Counted from the first letter of the stretch, positions 1 to 9,554 are shown. The stretch is 64,000 nt of DNA from Verrucomicrobiaceae bacterium (GCA_027490195.1 JAIXYN010000032.1:1-64000); one strand, 5' to 3'. Numbers and translations: made by a program. Notes: generated by a model from the letters alone, not told the origin.

Positions 1-62
1 AAGTGCCTCGCGGCCTTCAACCGGCGCACTTCCATTTCCTGGTGATCTCTTCTCTTGCTCAT
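1..62 (-). CDS. partial 5' end of a small HTH/transposase-like ORF running off the window (MSKRRDHQEMEVRRLKAARHL...)
   Basis: Minus-strand ATG at 62-60; 20 open codons to the window edge; N-terminus resembles HTH/IS630-type transposase starts. Confidence 0.35.
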   Translation of the reverse strand, partial: MSKRRDHQEMEVRRLKAARH

Positions 63-533
63 CCAGCCATTCTACAACAGTTCTCGACCTTTGTCAGCCT
101 ATTATGCAAGTCTCAATAATGATATTAGAATTTACAGGTGGGGTCATACCTTTGTTTGCAAGTTCTTCTATCAATTTAATGTCCTGTTTGTTGATCCTCG
201 GCATGCACTTAACTAGAAACACTTTAAAATAATTGGCGAACAATTTTGCTGTGTCATAAGTTAATATATTTGTGGTAACCCATAACATTAAACAATCTAA
301 CTAGGTGGTGGTGTCAATGGGTCTTGATAGACCAGTCCTGGAATGAAGGAAATGAGTCCTTCATTTGCCGTGATCTGGTCGTTCGACAAATCCCAGCGCA
401 GATTTGGCTAGTTTAGCCGCAAAGAAAGATGCTAGGCTTAACGCGCTAGGGCGAGATTAGCGAAGCAATAAATACGCCTTATGCAGATAATATGCCAGCC
501 AGAAAGCAGAAAGGGGGGTATTTGCAGCAGGCC

Positions 534-605
534 CAAATCGTTTTCGACCGCTTTCATGTCATGCAACTGGCAGGCGAAGCGGTGGATGCAGTGCGCAAGC
601 AGTGA
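534..605 (+). pseudogene. ISL3-family transposase remnant
   Basis: Peptide QIVFDRFHVMQLAGEAVDAVRKQ* matches the conserved DDE-ISL3 core (vFDrFHvmkLanEAvdeVR); no intact ORF around it. Confidence 0.65.
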
Positions 606-749
606 CGTGATGCAGGAGCCGACGTGAAAGGTGCACTGTGGGCCTTGCGTGGCAATGTAGGCGGCGAGGGCCTGGGTGAGGGAACCGCCGAAGAAGGTGC
701 CGATGACGCGACTGAGGGGGGGACTGGCCGACCTCTGCCCGAGAATGGA

Positions 750-931
750 TGGGCTGGTAGATGAACTAGCGGCCTTCCTGGCGGTGAGTCCATGCCTTCG
801 AGGATTTGTGAGAGCGTGGCCTCGCCTTGGGCAAAGACGAGATCCATCACCTCCCGTTCACGGCGGCTCAGATGGGCGATTTTCTGCGTAGGCTGAAAAT
901 TCAGCCTTTGGCCGAGCGCGTAGCCTTGCAC
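750..931 (-). pseudogene. BlaI/MecI-type penicillinase repressor N-terminal remnant
   Basis: LSRREREVMDLVFAQGEATLSQILEGMDSPPGRP resembles the BlaI winged-helix N-terminus, then degenerates into unrelated sequence. Confidence 0.55.
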
Positions 932-1060
932 CTGGTAACCATGGCAACTTTTTCACGCCTCAAAATGTTGCCGCTTTTTCTGGCTCACCTTCCAAAGATT
1001 GCAATCAGCTGCATAACCACGCTCGCTGTTGCCAATACTAGCCCTTTTGAAAGGCGCAAA

Positions 1061-1112
1061 AGGCGAAATGTTGCATGTTGCACACCCTAGGCTTGCAACA
1101 TGGCAACATTTT
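1061..1112. repeat. Inverted repeat copy 1 (ATGTTGC-rich), pairs with 1938-1991
   Basis: aggcgaaatgttgcatgttgcacaccctaggcttgcaacatggcaacatttt is nearly the reverse complement of 1938-1991. Confidence 0.85.
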
Positions 1113-1937
1113 GGGTGGGATGGGCTGAATGACTGAGGAAGCGGGTGAGAGAGCATCTGCGACTTGGCGCGCAGGTAGGCATTTCCGTGGATTACGCTCT
1201 CCCGCGCCCCTTCAGGGCGCGGCCATGCGCGCTGGGTGGTGTGGACGCCGTCTGTCCCAGGGCAGCACTCGCCAAGGCTCGGCCCGCCCTGGGCTGAATC
1301 CTTAGCACCTTTGGTGCGGCCAGGCAACCGTGCGCGGGGCATCTCATGAGTCGGCAGACAGCCTGTCATGGGGACACTGCTTCAATGGGGGCCATGAATT
1401 CATCCGTATATCTAATTATGCTGGTCTGTGTGTGTATTTGCCTCGGTGAGCTTACATGGATTATAATTACGGCTAGTATGCTCCCCTTAGCCACAAACAT
1501 GTAGTCGAAGCCTTGGAATGCTGCGGGTTCAAACTCACGGCATCGTCCGGGAGGGCTCCGGTCCTCCGGCGCTTTTAGCGCGTCCTCAGGCGCACAGAAA
1601 GCTCCAGAGAGCTGAATCATTGGTTGATTCGCTTCGCTCAGCATCCGAGCAGCCTGCAGCTGTCTATTTGACTTCGGCGGTCTTCGACCCGCTGCACTCC
1701 GGTTCCAAAACGCTGCCGCGCTATAGAGTATTCATATGCATGGCTACGGCTCAGGGTGGCCAGGGGTGCAGGGCCTGCCATGAACCCATTTCGGTTTAAA
1801 TTTTATATCATTCACGGCAACATTTTCACTCCTGAAATGTTGCCGTGATCTAAGCCTATTCCTTCCAAAGTTTTCCTTCAGTTGCTATGAAATGCTACTT
1901 CAGGTCACCAAATGCCTGAATTTTTCGAGGTGAAAGT

Positions 1938-1991
1938 AAAATGTTGCCATGTTGCATGTCTAGGGTGTGCAACATGCAACATTTCCCGCCT
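1938..1991. repeat. Inverted repeat copy 2 (ATGTTGC-rich)
   Basis: Reverse complement aggcgggaaatgttgcatgttgcacaccctagacatgcaacatggcaacatttt. Confidence 0.85.
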
Positions 1992-2033
1992 CAGTGTGGC
2001 GCATGCTGACTGATAACTCGGTTCACGCGCTCA

Positions 2034-3203
2034 TCACCAGCTCGCCACCACCTCATACGCATACCCGCGCAGATACTCAGTCTCTGGAATCGTCGCCAGA
2101 ATCGGATGATCCGGCCGCTGCGTGTACGTTGCCACCCGCCGCAGTGTCTTCTTCGCATCCACCGCCGCATCCGTGATGCTGCTGTGGAATTCTTCGGCGC
2201 TGACGTGGTGGGAGCAGGTGAAGGTGGCGAAGATGCCGCCGGGCTCGAGCATCTTCATGGCGCGGAGGTGGATCTCCTTGTAGCCGCGGAGGGCATCGCG
2301 CACGGAGCTTTTGGTTTTGGTGAAGGAGGGGGGATCGAGGATGATGAGGTCGTAGCGGGCGGCGGCGGCTTCGTTGCGCTTGAGGAAGTCGAAGCAGTTT
2401 TCGGCGATGCAGTTGATCTGCACACCGGCGATGGCGGCGTTTTGTTTGGCGACTTCGGTGGCGGATTCGCTGATGTCCACGGCGGTGACTTCGCTGGCTC
2501 CGGCGAGGGCGCAGGCCTGGGCGAAGCCGCCCTGATTGGAGAAGCAGTCGAGGACGCGGCGGCCTTTGGCTAGGGCGGCGACATGCTGGTAGTTATCTAG
2601 CTGATCCAAGTAGAGGCCCGTCTTCTGGCCTTCGAGGAGGTCGGCGTGGAAGGCGCTGCCCTGGTAGCGAACGACGAAGGGGGCGGGGGACTCGCCACTG
2701 ACGACGCCTTTGATCTGCTCCATGCCTTCAGCTTTGCGGACGGCACCTTCGTTGCGCTCCACGATGCCGCGTGGCTTGAGGGTGTCGTTGAGGGCCTGGA
2801 TGATGAGGTCCTTCCGCAGATCCATGGCAAGGGTGAGGGTCTGGATGACGAGGAAGTCGCCGTAGCGGTCGATGATGAGGCCGGGGAGGCCGTCGGATTC
2901 GCTCCAGACGATGCGGCAGAGATTGAGGTCCACGCCGGCCGCTTCGCGCACGGTGATGGCGCGCTGGATGCGGCGGGTGAAGAAGTCGAGGTCGAGGTCC
3001 TGGCGGCGGTAGGAGAAGAGGCGTGCAGAGATCTGCGACTGGGGATTGTAGATGGCGCTGCCAAGGGGCTTGCCGCGGACGTCTTGGAGATGGACGACAT
3101 CGCCGGGCTTGGGATCGCCGAAGCGCTTCTGGATTTCAGTGGCGTAAACCCATAGGTGACCGTGGAAAAGGCGGGCGCGGGGCTGGACGGTGAGGGTGGG
3201 CAT
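2034..3203 (-). CDS. Class I SAM-dependent rRNA methyltransferase, RlmI-like (PUA + methyltransferase)
   Basis: 389 aa; N-terminal PUA-like region, VLDCFSNQGGFAQACALAGASEVTAVDIS, LDPPSFTK motif. Confidence 0.9.
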   Translation of the reverse strand: MPTLTVQPRARLFHGHLWVYATEIQKRFGDPKPGDVVHLQDVRGKPLGSAIYNPQSQISARLFSYRRQDLDLDFFTRRIQRAITVREAAGVDLNLCRIVWSESDGLPGLIIDRYGDFLVIQTLTLAMDLRKDLIIQALNDTLKPRGIVERNEGAVRKAEGMEQIKGVVSGESPAPFVVRYQGSAFHADLLEGQKTGLYLDQLDNYQHVAALAKGRRVLDCFSNQGGFAQACALAGASEVTAVDISESATEVAKQNAAIAGVQINCIAENCFDFLKRNEAAAARYDLIILDPPSFTKTKSSVRDALRGYKEIHLRAMKMLEPGGIFATFTCSHHVSAEEFHSSITDAAVDAKKTLRRVATYTQRPDHPILATIPETEYLRGYAYEVVASW

Positions 3204-3255
3204 GGTTGGGGAGGTGGTTGATAGACAGGGCTAGGAGGGTAGAGAGGTGGGGCAG

Positions 3256-3306
3256 AATGACGAATGAGTAAATCCGAATGACGAAATAAGCCCGAAGGCC
3301 GAATGG
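3256..3306. repeat. AATGACGAA / CATTCGTCATT repeat, left arm
   Basis: aatgacgaatgagtaaatccgaatgacgaaataagcccgaaggccgaatg; reverse complement recurs at 3911-3943. Confidence 0.8.
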
Positions 3307-3343
3307 GGGACTGGGGCTATTGGTGGCTAGACCTTGGTCATTA

Positions 3344-3910
3344 TACTGCCGCGCATCACCAACTTTCAAAAGAAACGCGTCTCGAACGGAGTGGGTGCTG
3401 TGCGCCCGTCTATCGGCCACGACAAGGACGGCGGACCTTTTTGAGCGACTGCGATGCTACAGACCCGAAATCACGGACCCGCACAGCGGTTCCCTACCAG
3501 CGCTGAGGCACGCGCTGCTCTGGATGGTAGAGATGCGCTGTGCGCGTCCCTGGAATCCTTCGTCCCAGCACGGGCTGCGGCCTCATCGTTCTCCCCCTTT
3601 TCAAACTTCTCTGACTTCTGCTGTCGAAGGCGCCAAGGACGGCGAACCTTTTTCAGCGCCTGCGACGCGACAGACCCGGAATCACGGACCCGCACAGCGG
3701 TTCCCTACCAGCCTTGCGGCACGCCTTGCTCTGGGTGGTAGGGATGCGCTGTGCGCGTCCGTAGAATCCTTCGTCCCAGCACGGGCTGCGGCCTCATAGT
3801 TCTCCCCCTTTTGAAACGCCTCCGACTCCGGCTGTCGTGGGTATGTCGGTGCATCGCCCATCTGCCGAGCAGTCATTCGCAGAATGAAAGTGGGTGATGC
3901 GTGGCAAGTC
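3344..3910. mobile_element. MITE-like element, copy A, with ~25-bp TIRs and an internal ~211-bp tandem duplication
   Basis: Left TIR tactgccgcgcatcaccaactttca; right end tgaaagtgggtgatgcgtggcaagtc is its imperfect reverse complement; interior homologous to 48835-49195. Confidence 0.8.
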
Positions 3911-3943
3911 TATTTCGACATTCGGGTTTACTCATTCGTCATT
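3911..3943. repeat. CATTCGTCATT repeat, right arm
   Basis: tatttcgacattcgggtttactcattcgtcatt, near reverse complement of 3256-3290. Confidence 0.8.
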
Positions 3944-3944
3944 G

Positions 3945-4931
3945 CTAAAGGCTCACGACTGCCTTGATCACCCGGGACTCCGGCAGCAGCCAGGTGTCCA
4001 TTTGATCCGGGAGTTCGCTGAATTTGCAGCGGTGGCTGATCCAGGGACGTGTGTCTATCTGGCCGGACTGGATCATGGCTAGGATGCGGGGGAAGTCGGA
4101 AGCGAGGGCGTTGCGGCTGGCGAGGAGGGTGAGCTCGCGGCGGTGGAAGAGGGGATCGTCCAGGGGGACGGGCTCTTTGGTGATGCCGACGTAAACGATG
4201 CGGCCGGTGAAGCGGGCGTAGCTCAGGGTGGCGGCCATGGATGCGGGATTGCCGGTGGCATCGAAGACGATCTGGAAGGCGGGGGTGTCTGGCAGGGTAT
4301 CGATGACGGTGACGCCGGGGTAGTGCTGCTGGACGAAGGCGCGGCGTGCGGGGTTGAGTTCAAGAATGGTGATGGGGGCACCGGTGGCGCGGGCGAATTC
4401 GAGGACGGTGAGGCCAATGGGGCCGGAGCCGATGATGAGGACATCGTCTGCGGCGGTGACCTGGGCGCGGTTCACGGCATGGCAGCCGATGGCGAGGGTC
4501 TCGACGAGGGCGAGTTGCTCGAAGCTGAGGGCGTTGCAGGGATGGAGCTTGTGCGCAGGCAGGACGATGCGCTCGCGCATGCCGCCATCGCAATGGACGC
4601 CGAGGACCTGGAGGGTTTCGCAGCAGTTGGTGCTGCCGCGCTGGCAGGCGTGGCAGGTGCCGCAGTTGAGGTAGGGCTCGACGGAGCAGCGGTCGCCGAC
4701 GCGCAGATGGGTGACGTTTTCACCGATGGCGAGGACTTCGACGCCGAGCTCATGGCCGAGGATGCGGGGGAACTCGATGAAGGGCATTTTGCCAAGGTAG
4801 CCGCTGAAGTCGGTTCCGCAGATGCCGATGGCGCGGATGGCGACGAGGGTCTCGTTTGGGCCGGGGGCGGAGGCTTCGGGGAGCGTGGTCCAGGCGAAGG
4901 TTTTGGCGGCGGTGAGGGTGAGGGAGAGCAT
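3945..4931 (-). CDS. Zinc-dependent alcohol dehydrogenase (MDR family)
   Basis: GHELGVEV, CGTCHACQRGSTNCC structural-zinc cysteines, IIGSGPIG Rossmann motif. Confidence 0.9.
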   Translation of the reverse strand: MLSLTLTAAKTFAWTTLPEASAPGPNETLVAIRAIGICGTDFSGYLGKMPFIEFPRILGHELGVEVLAIGENVTHLRVGDRCSVEPYLNCGTCHACQRGSTNCCETLQVLGVHCDGGMRERIVLPAHKLHPCNALSFEQLALVETLAIGCHAVNRAQVTAADDVLIIGSGPIGLTVLEFARATGAPITILELNPARRAFVQQHYPGVTVIDTLPDTPAFQIVFDATGNPASMAATLSYARFTGRIVYVGITKEPVPLDDPLFHRRELTLLASRNALASDFPRILAMIQSGQIDTRPWISHRCKFSELPDQMDTWLLPESRVIKAVVSL

Positions 4932-4991
4932 GAAATGACGAATGACGAAAACAGAATGACGACTTCGGAGTGGTGGCTGCCTAGGCGCTGG

Positions 4992-5774
4992 TCAGGGGGC
5001 GAGGCGGTGGGTTGTTTCGAAGCGGGTGTAGGCGGGGAGGAGGGTTTGCCAGAAGGTGAGGTGGGTGGGGTCTGCCTGGCTCAGGCGTTCCGGAGTCATG
5101 CGGAAAGGGAAGCTGTGGACGGGGACGCTGGGGGCATGCGTGAGTGCGGCGGCGACGATGAGGTAGATTTCTTCGATGAGCGGGTCGGTCATGGCGAAGC
5201 AACCGATGCTGCACATGTCTCCATGGATCATGATGAGGCTGCCGGTGCGCTTCTGGGTGAGGTCGTAGGCGTTGGGGTAGCCGATGTTGAAGGCGAGGTG
5301 GTAGCTGCTGGCGGGATTGAGCTGCCTGGCGGTGACGCTGTAAAAGCCTTCGGGGGCCTGCATGTCGCCTTCACGGGTTTTGGGGCCGAGGGTGCCAGAG
5401 AAGCAGGCGATGGGGTAGGTGCGGAAGAGGGTCCATTCCGACGTGTTGCCTTGCAGCCAGAGTTCGAGTTCGTGGCTTTCTTTGAAGATGCGGATGAAGG
5501 CGGGCTGGCCGAGACTGCACTGCTTGGCGGCAAGTTCGTCGTGCAATTTGGGCAGAAGGCGTGCGCGCACATTGGCGAGCCTCTGCGTGGCGTTCATGCG
5601 GCGCCATTCCTCCGGGGCGGGGGGCGCAGGGTAGGGCAGAGGGAGATATTCGCGCGAGAGCATTTGCTGGGCGTAATTGAGCCAGGAATGTAAGGCCGAC
5701 AAGGAGTCGGCACGAGCGGCCAGAAGGCAGGCGGCGATGAGCGCGGCCGCGAGAAGCAGAATGCGCGGTTTCAT
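4992..5774 (-). CDS. L,D-transpeptidase family protein (YkuD domain, YafK-like)
   Basis: Catalytic motif IHGDMCSIGCFAM; signal-peptide-like N-terminus. Confidence 0.88.
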   Translation of the reverse strand: MKPRILLLAAALIAACLLAARADSLSALHSWLNYAQQMLSREYLPLPYPAPPAPEEWRRMNATQRLANVRARLLPKLHDELAAKQCSLGQPAFIRIFKESHELELWLQGNTSEWTLFRTYPIACFSGTLGPKTREGDMQAPEGFYSVTARQLNPASSYHLAFNIGYPNAYDLTQKRTGSLIMIHGDMCSIGCFAMTDPLIEEIYLIVAAALTHAPSVPVHSFPFRMTPERLSQADPTHLTFWQTLLPAYTRFETTHRLAP

Positions 5775-5786
5775 GGCGCGGCTGGA

Positions 5787-6899
5787 TCAGTTGGCCTGCG
5801 GAAGGGCCATCTGCTGCTTGCCACGCACGATGTTCATCGCGCCGTTGAGCTCGCCACCGGGCTCGATGGAAACGGAGCGTGCGGTGACGTCGCCATTGAT
5901 GGAGCCGTTGCCACCGATGAGCACGGGGCCGGTGCTGTAGATGTTGCCGGTGAAGCGTGCCTGGATGTCCACATCGGTGGCATGCACGGAATTGAGGAAG
6001 ACGACATCGGCACCTTTTTCGACCACGAAGCGCTGGCAGTGGATTTCGCCGATGATGGTGCCGTTGGTGCGGAAGGAGGCATCGCCTGAGCAGGTGACAT
6101 TCGCCTCAATGATGCCATGGCATTCGAGATCGCGGCACTGGACGCTGCTGGCGGAGAGGCGGCCGCGTTTGCGGATGAGGACATTGCCGCGCGTCTTGAT
6201 GGGCTGCGTGGAGGTCATGTTGATCTCGACGTCCTCCAGGGAAATGTAGGCACCGCAGGCAGGGCAGTTGGCGGACTTGGCGGAGCGCCCTGTCTTGAAC
6301 TTGTGGCCGCAGTCAAAGCACTCGGCGTCTTTGAAATAGCCGTTCCGGTACATGCCCTGCTCCTTCATCTTTTGCAGAGAGGTCGCCGTATGCGGTGCAG
6401 GGGCAGGCGTGGGGGGCGGAGAATTGGACTGCGGACGGCGCGTGGCAGCCGGAGTGGGCCCAGCATCGGCAGCCACTGGTGCTGCGGCTTCTTCCACCGG
6501 AGGTGAGGCGTCAGCGGAAGGCTCGGGGTCCGTGAGGGCTGACAGATTCTGGCTTTGCAGGAAAGCGCCGAAACCATCGGCAGCGGTGGGTGCGGGCTCT
6601 GGCGGTGGGGCAGCAGCGGGCTTGGCTACCGGTTCTTTGGCCGGGTCAGGGGTGGGGCTGGGCGTTTCCTCCGCTATCGCCCAAGAATCATCCATGCCCG
6701 CGCCGGAGCGTGTGACCGCAGAGGCGACAACGCGGCGTTTTTCCACGGTGAGGTGGACCCCGCATTTTTTACAAAAAGTGGAAACAACGAGGCGCGGCTC
6801 ATACTGAGCCGCGCCACAAGAAGGGCACACCACTTCGATTTGATTCTTAGGTGGCGTGGGAAGGATGCTGGTCTTCGTGCCGAAGAACCGTCCGAACAC
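5787..6899 (-). CDS. Bactofilin-like polymer-forming protein with zinc-ribbon motifs
   Basis: Two CxxC pairs (CPSCGA...CKKCG; CFDCG...CPACG) and C-terminal bactofilin-like beta repeats. Confidence 0.8.
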   Translation of the reverse strand: MFGRFFGTKTSILPTPPKNQIEVVCPSCGAAQYEPRLVVSTFCKKCGVHLTVEKRRVVASAVTRSGAGMDDSWAIAEETPSPTPDPAKEPVAKPAAAPPPEPAPTAADGFGAFLQSQNLSALTDPEPSADASPPVEEAAAPVAADAGPTPAATRRPQSNSPPPTPAPAPHTATSLQKMKEQGMYRNGYFKDAECFDCGHKFKTGRSAKSANCPACGAYISLEDVEINMTSTQPIKTRGNVLIRKRGRLSASSVQCRDLECHGIIEANVTCSGDASFRTNGTIIGEIHCQRFVVEKGADVVFLNSVHATDVDIQARFTGNIYSTGPVLIGGNGSINGDVTARSVSIEPGGELNGAMNIVRGKQQMALPQAN

Positions 6900-6910
6900 T
6901 CAGGTGGAAG

Positions 6911-7429
6911 TTAAGGTTGTTTTGGAGCGCCGCCGAAGGCAGGCTTGGTTTCAGCCTTTTTTCCGACCTGGGACTGACCCATGAAGGTGGCACCTTCTTC
7001 GATGGCAAGGGTGCCTGCGGCGATGTCGCCGACGAGGATGGCGTTGCTCTTCAGTTCGCAACGTTCAGCGACAGTGATGTTGCCTTCGACCTTGCCGAAA
7101 ATGATGACGGAACGGGTTTTGACTTCGCCTTTGATGAGGGCGTTTTCACCCACGGTGAGGCTGCCGTCGGAGATCACTTCCCCTTCGATTTTGCCGTCAA
7201 TGATGAGGTCGTGGGAAAACTTGATGGAACCTTTGATTTCGACGTCGTTAGCTAGAACGTTTTTGCTGGTGGTCATGACTGGAGCTTGATGTGAGCGTTG
7301 GGGTTGTGCAGCGGGAGAGGATGCGGTGGAGAGAATGGGTGCGCGTTCGGCTGCGGGAGCCGGTGCGGATGCCTCAGAACGCCTGTCTTCCTTTTGCCCT
7401 TCGGGTTGTCCTATGATTTGCCTTAACAT
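6911..7429 (-). CDS. Bactofilin (polymer-forming cytoskeletal protein)
   Basis: VEIKGSIKFSHDLIIDGKIEGEVISDGSLTVGENALIKGEVKTRSVIIFGKVEGNI. Confidence 0.9.
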   Translation of the reverse strand: MLRQIIGQPEGQKEDRRSEASAPAPAAERAPILSTASSPAAQPQRSHQAPVMTTSKNVLANDVEIKGSIKFSHDLIIDGKIEGEVISDGSLTVGENALIKGEVKTRSVIIFGKVEGNITVAERCELKSNAILVGDIAAGTLAIEEGATFMGQSQVGKKAETKPAFGGAPKQP

Positions 7430-7555
7430 GAGGATTAAAATATAGCTGGTTATTAAGTTGAGTGTCAATCTTCGGCTTGCTTATTTTTTTCAGTTTAGGG
7501 TAAAGGGTTTGGTGAGAGGGGTTGCGCTGGGGTGGTTTTGGGGCTGTATCGAGTC

Positions 7556-8722
7556 ATGATGGAAAATGTGTTCATCACAGCCGTGGAGACGGCCTGTGTT
7601 CTTGGTTTGCGGACGGAGGAGTGCCTGGACGCGCTGCGCGAGCGGCGCGGGGGGCTGGCCCTGTCCGGGAGCATGCCAGGAGCGGGTTTTGAGGCGCTTC
7701 CCATGGGGGTGCTGCCTTCACGCGAACTGGTGAAAGGCCGCCGCTATGGCGCTGCCAGCAATGCAGCGGTTCAAGCAGCGACTGCAGCCGTGCGGCGAGC
7801 AGGCTGGAGCGTGGAGGAAATCCGCGCTTCCTGGCTGTACGGGGCCAGCAGCCGAGGCAACGCAGGAGAAATACTGGGGGTGAATCCATGGAGAAGACCG
7901 CTACGCAAGTTCAGTGCCAGCAACACCATGCACTGTGAAATACCTGCGGCCGTGAGCATTGAGCTGGGGATTCGGGGTCCGTGGCAGATGATTTCCAACG
8001 GGTGTTCCTCTGGACTCGATGCGCTGGGCATGGCCTGGATGGCAGTGGGTAGCGGCCTAGCACCGCGCGCAGTGGTGGTGGCGGTGGATCTGCCTCTGAT
8101 CGCAGCCCTGCTGCAGGATTTTCGGGATACGGGGCTGCTTTCGAGCAATGGGGTCAATGATCCCTTTGCGGTGGACAAGGGACAAGCTACCAGCGGATTT
8201 CTGCCAGGAGAAGCCGCCGTGGCGCTGACGCTGGAGCGTGACAGTGCTGGAAGGCCGAAGCTGTGCCGGGTGGAGCATTACAGCGCGAACAGCGACGCCT
8301 ACGATGCACTGATGATTCCGGAGGACGGAGGAGGGATCGAAGACTGCGTGCGTGCGGCTGTGACGGCAGGTGATGTGGGCAGAGTGGTGGCGGTTTGCCC
8401 GCACGCGACGGGGACGCTGAACCACGCCCGAGTCGAGCCGCCAGCCCTGCTGCGCGCGCTGGATGGCCGCAAGGTGCCGCTGCTGCCGCTGAAACCGCAG
8501 ATGGGGCACACGCTGGGTGCGAGTGGACTGCTGGACGTAGCGCTGCTGTCTGCGTGCATGGCGGAAGGCTGGTTGCCTGCGGTGCTGCCAGGGCTGACGC
8601 CGCCGGGCTGCGGAATCCCTTTGAATGAAGCGCCGCTGAAGGTCACGGCGGGAGACCGAGTGGTGAAACTGGCCTCCGGCATGGGCGGGCACAATGCGGC
8701 GGTGTCTCTGTTGGTGGTTTGA
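7556..8722 (+). CDS. Beta-ketoacyl-ACP synthase-like protein
   Basis: Active-site Cys context ISNGCSSGLDALGMA, later His-containing motifs HATGT and GHTLGASG. Confidence 0.87.
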   Translation: MMENVFITAVETACVLGLRTEECLDALRERRGGLALSGSMPGAGFEALPMGVLPSRELVKGRRYGAASNAAVQAATAAVRRAGWSVEEIRASWLYGASSRGNAGEILGVNPWRRPLRKFSASNTMHCEIPAAVSIELGIRGPWQMISNGCSSGLDALGMAWMAVGSGLAPRAVVVAVDLPLIAALLQDFRDTGLLSSNGVNDPFAVDKGQATSGFLPGEAAVALTLERDSAGRPKLCRVEHYSANSDAYDALMIPEDGGGIEDCVRAAVTAGDVGRVVAVCPHATGTLNHARVEPPALLRALDGRKVPLLPLKPQMGHTLGASGLLDVALLSACMAEGWLPAVLPGLTPPGCGIPLNEAPLKVTAGDRVVKLASGMGGHNAAVSLLVV

Positions 8723-8767
8723 TTCGTGCTTGGCACCGGCGATGGATTCGCGAAAGTCACCTACCGC

Positions 8768-9550
8768 ATGACCCGACTGCCGCTTTCGATTTCCATCATC
8801 TCACTCAACGAGGAGGATAACCTGCGTCGTTGTCTCGCCAGCGTGGGAGATCTGGCGCAGGAGATCGTCATTTTAGACTCCGGGTCGAAGGACCGCACGG
8901 CGGAAATCGCGGCGGAGTTTGGCGCGACATTTGTGCATCAGGACTGGCTGGGCTACACGGCGCAGAAGAACCACTGTTTGACGCTGTGCTCGCAGCCCTG
9001 GGTTCTGGCGCTGGACTGCGATGAGGAACTGACGCCGGAATTGCGGAATTCGATACAAGGATTTTTTGCCAATCGCGACGATCAGCGTTTTGACGGTGCT
9101 TGGATGTCGCGGCTGGTCTGGTTCATGGGACGGTGGATTCATCACGGGGACTGGTATCCTGACCGCAAAGTGCGGCTGTTTCGACGCGAGAAAAGCCAGT
9201 GGGCCGCAGATGGCGGTGGGCAGGTGCATGAACGGCTGGATGTGGCAGGACCCTGCACCACGCTGCGTGGTGACCTGCTGCATTACTCGTTCAAGAATAT
9301 CCAGCATTACCTGGTGAAGCATGTGCAGTACTCGAATGTCTTTTTGCAGACGCAGCAGGGCAAGGGGAAGCGCTGGTCGCTGCTGCACACGTTGTTTCGT
9401 CCTTGGTGGCGGTTTACGCGGGCCTACGTGCTGAAGCGCGGATTCATGGACGGCTTTCCCGGTCTGTGGATCGCACTGGCCACGGCGTTTTTCACGTTTG
9501 ATCGCTACAGCCGGATGTTTGAAAACGAGGCGGAGGCGGCGAAAAAGTAA
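8768..9550 (+). CDS. Glycosyltransferase family 2 (WaaE/KdtX-like)
   Basis: ISIISLNEEDNLRRCLASVGDLAQEIVILDSGSKDRT, LDCDEELTPEL. Confidence 0.9.
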   Translation: MTRLPLSISIISLNEEDNLRRCLASVGDLAQEIVILDSGSKDRTAEIAAEFGATFVHQDWLGYTAQKNHCLTLCSQPWVLALDCDEELTPELRNSIQGFFANRDDQRFDGAWMSRLVWFMGRWIHHGDWYPDRKVRLFRREKSQWAADGGGQVHERLDVAGPCTTLRGDLLHYSFKNIQHYLVKHVQYSNVFLQTQQGKGKRWSLLHTLFRPWWRFTRAYVLKRGFMDGFPGLWIALATAFFTFDRYSRMFENEAEAAKK

Positions 9551-9554
9551 CGGG

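Noticed and set aside
94-288. 64-aa minus-strand ORF in AT-rich DNA
   Set aside because: No recognisable family, no clear ribosome-binding site; too weak to call
1500-1570. tRNA-like 3' fragment (gcgggttcaaactc)
   Set aside because: Only a T-loop-like string; no acceptor, D or anticodon arms could be paired
3320-3876. Several overlapping ORFs of 60-160 aa with repeated peptides (e.g. GTKDSRDAHSASLP, LVGNRCAGP)
   Set aside because: They are translations of the MITE-like tandem core in multiple frames, not genes
4143-5693. 516-aa plus-strand ORF, Gly/Asp/Glu-rich
   Set aside because: Antisense shadow ORF over the MDR dehydrogenase and L,D-transpeptidase genes
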